DNA of 64,000 bases from Prolixibacteraceae bacterium (GTDB lineage Bacteria; Bacteroidota; Bacteroidia; Bacteroidales; Prolixibacteraceae), in the NCBI GenBank assembly GCA_009773765.1, contig WTWZ01000010.1, forward strand, positions 1-64,000, given 5' to 3'. A model generated the notes under the pieces. That model saw only the letters and a list, made by a program, of their open reading frames with translations, had not been told where the DNA came from and did no database searches. Below are positions 25,843 through 33,165 of this stretch, in pieces (positions within the stretch are counted from its first letter, which is position 1; each line of letters begins with the position of its first letter). The translations under genes and the position numbers were made by a program.

Positions 25843-26166
25843 AATAAAAAAACTTTTGTTTGATATTTTTTCATCGATAGAAAATATTGAGAAATATTTG
25901 GGCGAAAAAAGGGTTTTCGCAGAATATGATAAAACCCGATGTTGCAGGATGCAGTTGAAAGAAACATCGAAATCATTGGAGAAGCAATGAGAAAATTATT
26001 ACTTATTGAACCGAATATATTGATTTCCAATTCAAGAAGGATTGTTGATGCAAGGAATAAAATCATTCATGGATATGATGAAATTGAAAATACTCAGATT
26101 TGGGGAATTATTATAAATCATTTGCCAACCTTAAAAAAAGAGGTTGAGAAGTTTTTAGAAGAATAA
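25832..26166 (+). pseudogene. hepT: HEPN-domain toxin (DUF86/HepT) with a one-base frameshift
   Basis: The first frame reads MENRIKKLLFDIFSSIENIE and then KYLGEKRVFAEYDK before leaving frame. The second resumes as MLQDAVERNIEIIGEAMRKL and reaches the stop at 26166. Adding one A to the A4 run at about 25930-25933 (gataaaaccc) restores the expected D-K-N-P-M-L-Q-D-A-V join, giving a protein of about 111 residues. The ribonuclease motif RNKIIHGY (R-x4-H-x-Y, including the tyrosine modified by MntA) is intact in the second frame. The shift may be an inactivating mutation, a sequencing error in a homopolymer, or slippage-based expression. The gene ends one base before the prfA start. Confidence 0.85.
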
Positions 26167-26167
26167 A

Positions 26168-27253
26168 ATGGCACATTACGAATTACTCGAAAAATATGAA
26201 TCAATAAAGCACCGGTTCGAAGAGATACAGCAACAGATAACCGACCCGGCTGCCATGACCGACATGAAACGGTATGTGAAACTCAACCAGGAATACAAAA
26301 TTCTCGAAAAACTTGCAGGTGTTTTTAAGGATTACAAAAACATGGTTGACAGTATTGAATCTGGCAGGGAAATACTGGCACAGGAATCGGATGAGGATTT
26401 ACGCGAAATGGCCCGCGAAGAAATAGAATTGGCCGAACAGCGAATTCCAGAAAAGGAGGATGAAATCAAATTCCTGCTTGTTCCTGCCGACCCGGAGGAT
26501 GGAAAAAACGCCATACTCGAAATTCGCGCCGGAACCGGTGGCGACGAGGCCAGTATTTTCGCCGGCGATTTATTCCGCATGTACTCCAAGTTTTGCGAAC
26601 AAAAAAGCTGGCGGATGGAGGTTACCAACATCAGCGAGGGAACTTCAGGCGGTTACAAGGAAATTGTGGCCAAAATAACCGGCGAGGGTGTTTACGGTAT
26701 CATGAAATACGAATCGGGAGTTCATCGCGTACAGCGTGTACCTCAAACCGAAACCCAGGGGCGCGTGCATACTTCGGCTGCAACGGTGGCCGTTTTGCCC
26801 GAAGCCGAAGAGTTCGATGTGGAACTGAAGGAATCGGACATCCGGAAAGACACTTACTGTTCTTCAGGCCCGGGCGGACAGTCGGTGAACACCACATACT
26901 CGGCCATCCGGTTAACACACATTCCCACAGGGATTGTAGTTACCTGCCAGGATGAAAAATCGCAGTTGAAAAACCTCGCCAAAGCCATGTCGGAGTTGCG
27001 TACGCGAATTTACAACATGGAGTACCAGAAGTACATCGATGAGATTTCGCACAAACGGAAAACCATGGTTTCCACTGGCGACCGCTCGGCAAAAATCCGC
27101 ACCTACAACTGGCCGCAGGGACGTGTTACCGACCATCGCATCAACCTGACATTGTACAATTTGCAGGCAATAATCAACGGAGATATTCACGAAATCATCG
27201 AGAAACTGATGATTGAGGAAAATGCAGAAAAACTGAAAGAGAGCGAGATTTAG
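26168..27253 (+). CDS. prfA: Peptide chain release factor 1
   Basis: A 361-residue class I release factor that reads UAA and UAG. The peptidyl-tRNA hydrolysis motif GGQ is at residues 236-238 within SSGPGGQSVNTTYSAIR. The tripeptide anticodon region of RF1 (P-x-T type) is seen as RVPQTETQGRVHTSAAT. The N-terminal coiled domain (residues 1-100) and the C-terminal STGDRSAKIRTYNWPQGRVTDHR are canonical. The TAG stop of the gene forms the first three bases of the 10-bp inverted repeat that bounds the DUF2442 cassette. Confidence 0.96.
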   Translation: MAHYELLEKYESIKHRFEEIQQQITDPAAMTDMKRYVKLNQEYKILEKLAGVFKDYKNMVDSIESGREILAQESDEDLREMAREEIELAEQRIPEKEDEIKFLLVPADPEDGKNAILEIRAGTGGDEASIFAGDLFRMYSKFCEQKSWRMEVTNISEGTSGGYKEIVAKITGEGVYGIMKYESGVHRVQRVPQTETQGRVHTSAATVAVLPEAEEFDVELKESDIRKDTYCSSGPGGQSVNTTYSAIRLTHIPTGIVVTCQDEKSQLKNLAKAMSELRTRIYNMEYQKYIDEISHKRKTMVSTGDRSAKIRTYNWPQGRVTDHRINLTLYNLQAIINGDIHEIIEKLMIEENAEKLKESEI

Positions 27254-27636
27254 AAGCCCCATCCCCAACCCTTCCCCGAAAGAGAAGGGAGGGAAAAGGC
27301 AAATATGTAACGATTATCCTTGGATAAAATAAAATGAAAGCTGATTTTTTAGGTATGAATATCAAAGCCTGGGTTGAGTCGGGTATGATTTGTTTGCTTA
27401 TGTCAGACAATAAAAAGGTTTGTTTTCCGATTGAATTAAATTCAAAACTTAAAAATGCGACTGTGAAACAGCTAAAAAATATTGAAATAATTTGCGGAGG
27501 AACGGGCCTTAACTGGACTGATCTTGATGAGGATTTATCATTAACCGGAATTATGGAAGGCAGATACGGATACTAAAATACAAACAGATTATTAATCAAC
27601 ATCTTCCCCTTTAGGGGGAATTAAAGGGGGCTTCTA
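27251..27636. mobile_element. 386-bp inverted-repeat-bounded cassette carrying a DUF2442 gene
   Basis: TAGAAGCCCC at 27251-27260 is perfectly mirrored by GGGGCTTCTA at 27627-27636. Each end also contains a stem-loop: CTTCCCCgaaagaGAAG-type near 27280, and CCCCTTTAGGGGG followed by AATTAAAGGGGG at the right. The left arm contains the prfA stop codon, and the right arm ends on the A of the pyrF start codon. A related solo copy of the right end lies at 42484-42509. The architecture suggests an inserted mobile or repeat-borne cassette. Confidence 0.6.
27334..27576 (+). CDS. DUF2442 domain protein
   Basis: An 80-residue protein matching the small DUF2442 family: VCFPIELNSKLKNATVKQLKN (basic helix after a strand), IEIICGGTGLNWTDLDEDLS, then LTGIMEGRYGY. 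The G-x-G-L-x-W-x-x-L-D-E-D-L-S-L-x-G-I core is diagnostic. Such proteins are often encoded beside DUF4160 partners and are suspected toxin-antitoxin or regulatory modules, but none is experimentally clear to me. No DUF4160 partner is present here. The gene sits alone inside an inverted-repeat cassette between prfA and pyrF. Confidence 0.8.
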   Translation: MKADFLGMNIKAWVESGMICLLMSDNKKVCFPIELNSKLKNATVKQLKNIEIICGGTGLNWTDLDEDLSLTGIMEGRYGY

Positions 27637-28469
27637 TGAACCAGCAACAACTTTTCGAACAGATTCAGAAAAAACGCAGCTTTTTATGCGTGGGACTGGA
27701 TACCGACATCAAAAAAATTCCCGAGTACCTGCTTGAAACTTCCGACCCGGTTTTTTCATTTAATAAAGAAATTATCGACGCCACGGCAGAATTTACTGTT
27801 GCATACAAACCCAACCTCGCTTTCTACGAAAGTTTGGGTTCAAAAGGCTGGGAAAGCCTTGAAAAAACAGTGATGTACATTCGCTCGAAACATAAAAATA
27901 TTTTCCTGATTGCTGATGCCAAACGTGGTGATATTGGTAATACTTCGGGTTTGTATGCGCGGGCTTTCTTCGAAAAATTGAATTTCGACGCCGTTACTGT
28001 AGCTCCGTATATGGGCGGGGACTCGGTGAAACCATTTCTCGGTTACCCCAACAAATGGGTAGTTTTGCTTGCGCTCACCTCCAATACCGGCGCTTTCGAT
28101 TTTCAGTTTTTGAAAGACGAAAATAGTGGGGATTTACTCTTCGAATCGGTACTGAAAACATCTCAGAAATGGGCGGATCCCGAAAATATGATGTACGTGG
28201 TTGGTGCCACCAAAGCGGAAAAGTTAAAGGAAATAAGACAGATTGTTCCCGACCACTTTTTACTGGTGCCGGGTGTTGGCGCGCAAGGTGGCAGTTTGCA
28301 GGAAGTTGCCAAAAACGGGATGAACAGCAAATGCGGGCTGCTGGTTAATTCTTCACGCGGAATTATTTATGCCTCAAACGGCGAAGATTTTGCACAAAAA
28401 GCAGGTGAAGCCGCAAAAGAAGTACAGCAGGAAATGGAAGTTTTGCTGAAAGAGGCAGGACTTCTCTGA
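27636..28469 (+). CDS. pyrF: Orotidine-5'-phosphate decarboxylase (type 2)
   Basis: A 277-residue TIM-barrel enzyme that makes UMP from OMP. The active-site motif D-x-K-x-x-D appears as [13 protein letters not shown], the N-terminal Asp/Lys elements as [13 protein letters not shown] and [13 protein letters not shown], and the phosphate loop as [14 protein letters not shown]. Length and motif order fit the longer type 2 (archaeal/Mycobacterium/Bacteroidota) PyrF group. Start at the ATG whose first base closes the inverted repeat of the DUF2442 cassette. A strong terminator follows 29 bp after the stop, ending the purM-prfA-pyrF run. Confidence 0.94.
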   Translation: MNQQQLFEQIQKKRSFLCVGLDTDIKKIPEYLLETSDPVFSFNKEIIDATAEFTVAYKPNLAFYESLGSKGWESLEKTVMYIRSKHKNIFLIADAKRGDIGNTSGLYARAFFEKLNFDAVTVAPYMGGDSVKPFLGYPNKWVVLLALTSNTGAFDFQFLKDENSGDLLFESVLKTSQKWADPENMMYVVGATKAEKLKEIRQIVPDHFLLVPGVGAQGGSLQEVAKNGMNSKCGLLVNSSRGIIYASNGEDFAQKAGEAAKEVQQEMEVLLKEAGLL

Positions 28470-28497
28470 AAAAATATCACTTTCGATAATTGCAATG

Positions 28498-28530
28498 AGT
28501 ACTTCATAAAAATGATGTACTTATTTTTTT
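28498..28530 (+). terminator. Rho-independent terminator after pyrF
   Basis: AGTACTTCAT and ATGATGTACT form a 10-bp stem with one mismatch around an AAAA loop (28498-28521). A T-rich tail of TATTTTTTT follows. Confidence 0.75.
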
Positions 28531-28614
28531 GCATTTTGTTTAAGCAGAAATCAGCAGTTTATAACTGAATTGCATGAAAACTCCTGAAAAGAAATTATAT
28601 TTCCCTGAAAACTT

Positions 28615-28622
28615 TATTTTTG
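28615..28622 (+). promoter_or_regulatory. Candidate -7 promoter element of the sulfatase gene
   Basis: TATTTTTG matches TAnnTTTG and ends 38 bp before the ATG at 28661. No -33 TTTG is seen at normal spacing. Confidence 0.35.
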
Positions 28623-28660
28623 TTAACTGATTATTCTGTAATAACTAAAACTTTACCATT

Positions 28661-29758
28661 ATGAAATCCGTTTTTATGTCGATAATAACTCTCAATATCA
28701 TTCTGTTTTTTACATATAAATCGGAAGCAAACCCAAAAGACAATGCTAACCAGTCTCCCAACTTTGTCCTAATTTTTATCGACGACATGGGTTACGGCGA
28801 TGCCTCCTGCTTTGGCGCCACGGGTTACACCACCCCCAACATCGACAAACTGGCTGCAGGTGGAATGCGTTTTACCAACTTTTACTCGGCTCAACCCGTG
28901 TGCAGCGCTTCAAGAGCCGCTTTGCTGACAGGTTGCTATCCCAACCGCATTGGCATCAATGGCGCACTTTTTCCAAATGCAAGCGTGGGTATTAATCCTG
29001 CCGAAACCACCATTGCCGAAATGCTGAAACAAAAAGGATATGCCACTGCAATATTCGGGAAATGGCATTTGGGCGATGCAAAAGAATTTCTGCCACTTCA
29101 GCACGGTTTCGACGAATACTGTGGATTGCCCTACTCAAACGACATGTGGCCATTGGACGACCTCGGCCAGCCGGTAAAAAAAGAACACCGGCGCAGCAGT
29201 ATGCCAATCCTGCCGCTCATTGAAGGCAACGAAACAAAAGAACTGATTACCGATATGAAGGGACAGGATAAACTTACCACACTTTACACCGAAAAGGCAG
29301 TCAGCTTTATCAACCGTAACGCCGGAAAACCCTTCTTTTTGTATGTTCCGCATACCATGGGGCATATTCCGCTGGGTGTTTCTGAAAAATTCCGTGGGAA
29401 AAGCGAACAGGGAATGTATGGCGATGTAATGATGGAAATCGACTGGAGCGTGGGCGAAATTGTAAAAGCCCTCGAAGCCAAAGGAATTGCTGAGAATACG
29501 GTAATTATTTTTACCTCCGACAACGGCCCGTGGCTGAATTACGGCAAATACAACCTGAACGCAGTTCGAAAAGAGAATTGGAAACTCATTTTGCCCCACT
29601 CCTGGGATTCGTACGACACCATTCCAGGGAAGAATGGATTGGGTAGCCCCCGGGTTAGAATTAAAACCGCTGAAAAAACGCGTGCCGAACTGGGCTGCCT
29701 GAATGTGGAAATCGCAAATGGGGCCGGAACCCGCGAAACCGGAAAATTGAATAAATAG
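28661..29758 (+). pseudogene. S1-type sulfatase with internal in-frame deletions
   Basis: The 365-residue product has a signal peptide (about residues 1-23), metal ligands Asp41-Asp42 in FIDDMGYGD, and the formylglycine motif with Cys81 in CSASR followed by AALLTGCYPNRIG. It also has KWHLGD and the FTSDNGPWLNYG metal site. After NYG the sequence jumps straight to KYNLNAVRKENWKLILPHSW. The roughly 110-residue stretch that normally holds the G-x-R-E-G-K-x-T-x-E-G-G-x-R-V-P region is absent. A second jump joins GKNGLGSPRV to a C-terminal AEKTRAELG tail. Intact relatives are about 480-500 residues. The frame stays open, but loss of the conserved region probably kills arylsulfatase activity. It is followed by a GntP permease gene. 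Confidence 0.75.
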
Positions 29759-29800
29759 GAAGTTTTAGCAGGCAGTAGGCAGAAAATTAAATTAAACATC

Positions 29801-31156
29801 ATGTCAACACCGTTTATCATATTTATTGTTGTTTCAGCAGTTGCCGTTTTGCTTTTTATGGTGCTGAAACTTAAAGTCAGCGCTTTTATTTCGCTGCTGA
29901 TTACTGCTGTTTATGTAGGAATTGTTACCGGAATGCCGTTGAATGAGATTACAAAATCAATTCAGAACGGGATGGCCGGAACACTTGGTTTTGTGGCTAC
30001 GGTTGTCGGATTGGGGGCCATTTTCGGGCAGTTGCTCGAAAGTTCGGGCGGCGCTGAATCGCTTGCCCGGTTTCTGCTCCGTAAATTTGGAGAGAAGCAT
30101 GCTCCGTGGGCAATGGTAATCACCGGTTTTCTGGTTGCCATTCCCATATTCCTTGATGTAGGTTTTATTATCCTTGTTCCAATCATTTATGCATTGTCGC
30201 GCGATTCAAAAAAGTCGCTGCTGTATTATGCAATTCCATTGCTGGCGGGGCTGGCGGTAACCCACGCTTTTGTGCCACCTACCCCGGGCCCGGTGGCAGT
30301 AGCCGATATAATCAATGTCTCGCTGGGTTGGGTTATTTTCCTTGGAATTGTTATTGGCTTTCCGGTGGCGATAATTGCCGGCCCTGTTTGGGGACGGTAT
30401 ATTTCAAAGAAAATTTATTTAGCACCGCCAGCCGAATTTGTTCAAACTGAAAATATTGACTACGACAAAAACAATCTGCCACCATTTGGAACAATTGCCT
30501 TTTTAATTTCAGTTCCGTTGTTGTTGATTGTGTTCAGTACACTTTCAAGCGTACTGGTGCAGAAAGGTATCATGGAGAAATCATTGTTAAGCGATGGTAT
30601 CGAATTCATTGGCCACCCGTTTTCGGCACTCATAATTGCAACCCTGCTGGCTTCTGTTTTTTGCCTGAAACGAGGTATGGATAAACAAAAGGTTTTGCAG
30701 CTCAGCACAAAAGCGCTGGGCCCGGCGGGTATCATCATCCTGATAACCGGTGCAGGCGGTGTTTTAAAGCAAATCCTGGTTGACAGTGGCATCGGGAAAA
30801 TCATGGCCGAATCGATGGCCGGGTCTGCTTTACCACCTATCGTACTGGCCTGGCTTTTAGCAGCAGTTGTGCGGCTGGCGCAGGGTTCGGCAACCGTTGC
30901 CATGATTACGGCCGCCGGTATTCTTGCCCCGGCGCTTGGCGCATTCAATTTAAGTGAACCACAACTGGCGCTCATTGTTTTGTCAATCGCTTCGGGCGCA
31001 ACCATTGCCTCGCATGTTAACGACAGTGGTTTCTGGCTGGTGGGAAAATACCTCGGAATGACCGAAAAGCAAACCCTGCAATCATGGACTGTGATGGAAA
31101 CGATTATTGCGGTTTGCGGACTGGCGTTTACGTTGCTGGCAAGCCTCTTCTTTTAA
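29801..31156 (+). CDS. GntP-family gluconate/hydroxyacid:H+ symporter
   Basis: A 451-residue inner-membrane protein with about 12 hydrophobic segments. GntP hallmarks are GFVATVVGLGAIFGQLLESSGGA, VAIPIFLDVGFIILVPIIYAL, LAVTHAFVPPTPGPVAVADI, LITGAGGVLKQIL, RLAQGSATVAMITAAGI and SHVNDSGFWLVGKYLG. The family imports gluconate, glycerate, D-serine or related hydroxyacids with protons. It lies 42 bp after the damaged sulfatase gene, so it may have served uptake of a desulfated sugar acid. This is inference. A second GntP homologue lies at 60477-61811. The ORF is complete. Confidence 0.92.
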   Translation: MSTPFIIFIVVSAVAVLLFMVLKLKVSAFISLLITAVYVGIVTGMPLNEITKSIQNGMAGTLGFVATVVGLGAIFGQLLESSGGAESLARFLLRKFGEKHAPWAMVITGFLVAIPIFLDVGFIILVPIIYALSRDSKKSLLYYAIPLLAGLAVTHAFVPPTPGPVAVADIINVSLGWVIFLGIVIGFPVAIIAGPVWGRYISKKIYLAPPAEFVQTENIDYDKNNLPPFGTIAFLISVPLLLIVFSTLSSVLVQKGIMEKSLLSDGIEFIGHPFSALIIATLLASVFCLKRGMDKQKVLQLSTKALGPAGIIILITGAGGVLKQILVDSGIGKIMAESMAGSALPPIVLAWLLAAVVRLAQGSATVAMITAAGILAPALGAFNLSEPQLALIVLSIASGATIASHVNDSGFWLVGKYLGMTEKQTLQSWTVMETIIAVCGLAFTLLASLFF

Positions 31157-31170
31157 GCATGAAGAAAATA

Positions 31171-31257
31171 TCCAATAAAGAATATTCAATACTCAATATC
31201 CAAATTTTTACAGTTGTAAATTAGTTGAGAATTGGATATTGATTGTTCGATATTGGA
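31171..31257. repeat. 87-bp imperfect inverted repeat (MITE-like or hairpin) between gntP and elaA
   Basis: The left arm 31171-31203 begins TCCAATA and ends TCAATATCCAA. The right arm 31232-31257 is its reverse complement apart from a 7-base gap and a few mismatches. There is no gene inside. Such CAATATCCAA words resemble the ends of small Bacteroidota insertion cassettes. Confidence 0.55.
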
Positions 31258-31275
31258 CAATTAAAACAATGATTT

Positions 31276-31743
31276 ATGAAATTTGAATTTAAGCCGTTTG
31301 ATGAATTAACTTTAAACGAATTGTATGACATTCTTCAGCTCCGTTCCGAAATTTTTGTGGTGGAACAAAACTGTGTTTACAACGATTTGGATGGATTGGA
31401 TAAAGTCGCTGTTCATCAGTTACTGAGAAAGGAAGGAGAAATAATTGCATATTCGCGGCTTTTAAAACCGGGTACACGCTTTTCGGAGCATTCAATCGGC
31501 AGGGTAGTGGTTAAGCATTCGGAACGGGGAATCGGGTTGGGAAAAGAAATGATTGAAGAAGCAAAACGGTATATTGTAAACGAGTGGGGCGCCACTAAAA
31601 TCAAAATCAGCGCCCAAAGTTACCTGCGGCGGTTTTATGAAAACACCGGTTTCAAAATTGTGGCTGAAATGTACCTTGAAGACGGAATTCCTCATTATGG
31701 AATGATGTACAACGTCAAAAGGTTAGAAATTCAAGCCAAATGA
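31276..31743 (+). CDS. elaA: ElaA-type GNAT N-acetyltransferase
   Basis: A 155-residue acetyltransferase of the ElaA subfamily. Signatures are the N-terminal LNELYDILQLRSEIFVVEQ, the YNDLDGLDKVAVHQLL region, IGRVVVKHSERGIGLGKEM (acetyl-CoA pyrophosphate loop R/Q-x-x-G-x-G/A) and AQSYLRRFYENTGFKIV. ElaA proteins are widespread and their acceptor is not firmly known. It is preceded by the inverted-repeat hairpin and converges on a zinc-ribbon gene 8 bp away. The protein is complete at normal family length. Confidence 0.88.
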   Translation: MKFEFKPFDELTLNELYDILQLRSEIFVVEQNCVYNDLDGLDKVAVHQLLRKEGEIIAYSRLLKPGTRFSEHSIGRVVVKHSERGIGLGKEMIEEAKRYIVNEWGATKIKISAQSYLRRFYENTGFKIVAEMYLEDGIPHYGMMYNVKRLEIQAK

Positions 31744-31751
31744 ATTTAAGA

Positions 31752-32168
31752 TTAATCCCACAAAACAATATTGAGATGGTCCATTTTAAACGTTCGTTTG
31801 CGGCACTTTGGGCAAATGGCTGTTTTCAGGCGATGGATATTGGTGAGTTTTAACCTCGACCGGCAGGCTTTGCACCGGAACTCGCTCCTGTGGACAACCT
31901 TTTCATCCTGATAAACCACCACCTCGGTTTTGTCGGTTAAAATCCTGCATTTCGGACATTTATAAACCTGAAACCCGGCCTTCAGATAAAGGTACTTGTT
32001 CTGTTCAGCGATTATTTTCAGCACATTGTGGGTTTTGTAATGGAACAATTTCGTGCTTTGTTTCAAATAATCTTCAAGCGGCTGCGAGCGGATCAAAAAG
32101 CCGTGCCCCTGGTTAAAGGTTTGCCCGTAACCACAGTGTTCGCAACGATATTTATAAGCGTGCCCCAT
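31752..32168 (-). CDS. Zinc-ribbon protein of unknown function
   Basis: A 138-residue protein with four CxxC knuckles: Cys9/Cys12 at the N-terminus (YRCEHCGYGQTF), then KCPKCR, FRCKACRSRL and ICPKCRKRTF. This implies two structural zinc-ribbon units around a central helical segment (PLEDYLKQSTKLFHYKTHNV). It has no signal peptide. I do not recognise a named family; small cytoplasmic zinc-ribbon proteins like this are frequent in Bacteroidales. It starts 20 bp downstream of the Ppx/GppA stop on the same strand, so the two are probably co-transcribed. A nucleic-acid or protein-binding role is a guess. Confidence 0.65.
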   Translation of the reverse strand: MGHAYKYRCEHCGYGQTFNQGHGFLIRSQPLEDYLKQSTKLFHYKTHNVLKIIAEQNKYLYLKAGFQVYKCPKCRILTDKTEVVVYQDEKVVHRSEFRCKACRSRLKLTNIHRLKTAICPKCRKRTFKMDHLNIVLWD

Positions 32169-32188
32169 TGCCGTAATATGGTTTAAAG

Positions 32189-33130
32189 TTAAATTTTTTG
32201 GCCAGATTTTATTCGAAAAAAATTCATCAACTCAAATAAAACCCCTTCCCGCAAAGCAAAGTCAGTTTGGGTAATTTGGGTTATTCCAATTTCCGATATC
32301 AGGTGTTCAATTAAAATCACCGCCGGCACAATCAAATCAACCCGGACCATATCCATCCCCTTCATTAAAAGTCGCTGTTCGCGGGTTGATTTTATCAGTT
32401 TCCCGTAAACTTCTGTAAAATCACGGATTGAAATCTCCTGGGTTTTCCGCATTTTTTCACCGGGATTTACCTGGTCAATTATATCGGCAATGGTATCGAA
32501 CGCCCCCGAACAGCCCACCAAAGTTTTTACCTTTTCGGCTTTGCATCTTTCGAAAGCAGTTTTGTGCGATTCAAAATAATAGTTTTGAAGTTGTTCAATT
32601 TCACCAGGTTGAACCGGGCCGGAGATTTTAAACTGGTGGACAATACGTGCCATTCCGGTGGGTTGGCTTTCTTTCCAAAGCATTTTTTTGTCGTGTGCCA
32701 GAATCAGCTCGTTACTGCCGCCGCCAATGTCGAGGATTAAGGCAGGGGTTTTAAATTCGTTAAATGCCAGCAGAACTCCTTCAAAAATCATTTCAGCCTC
32801 TTTTTCCCCTGAAATTAAACGAACCAGCCAGCCCGGGTTTTCGCTGATTTGCTCCAGGAATTCTATTTTATTTTCGGCCGTACGTACCGCCGAAGTGGCA
32901 ACAACCCTCACTTTTTCAGCCTGATAATTTCTGATTGTTTTTTCGTGGGCTTGAAACGATTCCAGGACCCTTGAAGTTGCTGCCCTGCTGATTTCGTTTT
33001 CCCTCAGTTTATCATCGCCGAGTTTAACCAATTGCTTGCCCTGGTGCAGTATTTTGTAACCATGAGGGTTAATTTCCGCAATCAGCAGATTACAGGTATT
33101 GGTTCCCAGGTCGATTACAGCCACTCTCAT
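32189..33130 (-). CDS. Ppx/GppA exopolyphosphatase family phosphatase
   Basis: A 313-residue ASKHA-fold phosphatase with the N-terminal phosphate-1 motif VAVIDLGTNTCNLLIAEI. It also has VVATSAVRTAENKIEFL, LISGEKEAEMIFEGVLLAF, ALILDIGGGSNELIL (phosphate-2) and ERCKAEKVKTLVGCSGAFDTIAD. Length matches the short form lacking the C-terminal HD-like extension of E. coli Ppx. It would cleave terminal phosphates of polyphosphate or convert pppGpp to ppGpp. Which activity dominates is unclear. It stands upstream of the zinc-ribbon gene and 35 bp downstream of the rhamnosidase stop. Confidence 0.9.
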   Translation of the reverse strand: MRVAVIDLGTNTCNLLIAEINPHGYKILHQGKQLVKLGDDKLRENEISRAATSRVLESFQAHEKTIRNYQAEKVRVVATSAVRTAENKIEFLEQISENPGWLVRLISGEKEAEMIFEGVLLAFNEFKTPALILDIGGGSNELILAHDKKMLWKESQPTGMARIVHQFKISGPVQPGEIEQLQNYYFESHKTAFERCKAEKVKTLVGCSGAFDTIADIIDQVNPGEKMRKTQEISIRDFTEVYGKLIKSTREQRLLMKGMDMVRVDLIVPAVILIEHLISEIGITQITQTDFALREGVLFELMNFFRIKSGQKI

Positions 33131-33165
33131 GGTTTAGCAAATTGAAGTGCGGAATTTACGTCAAA

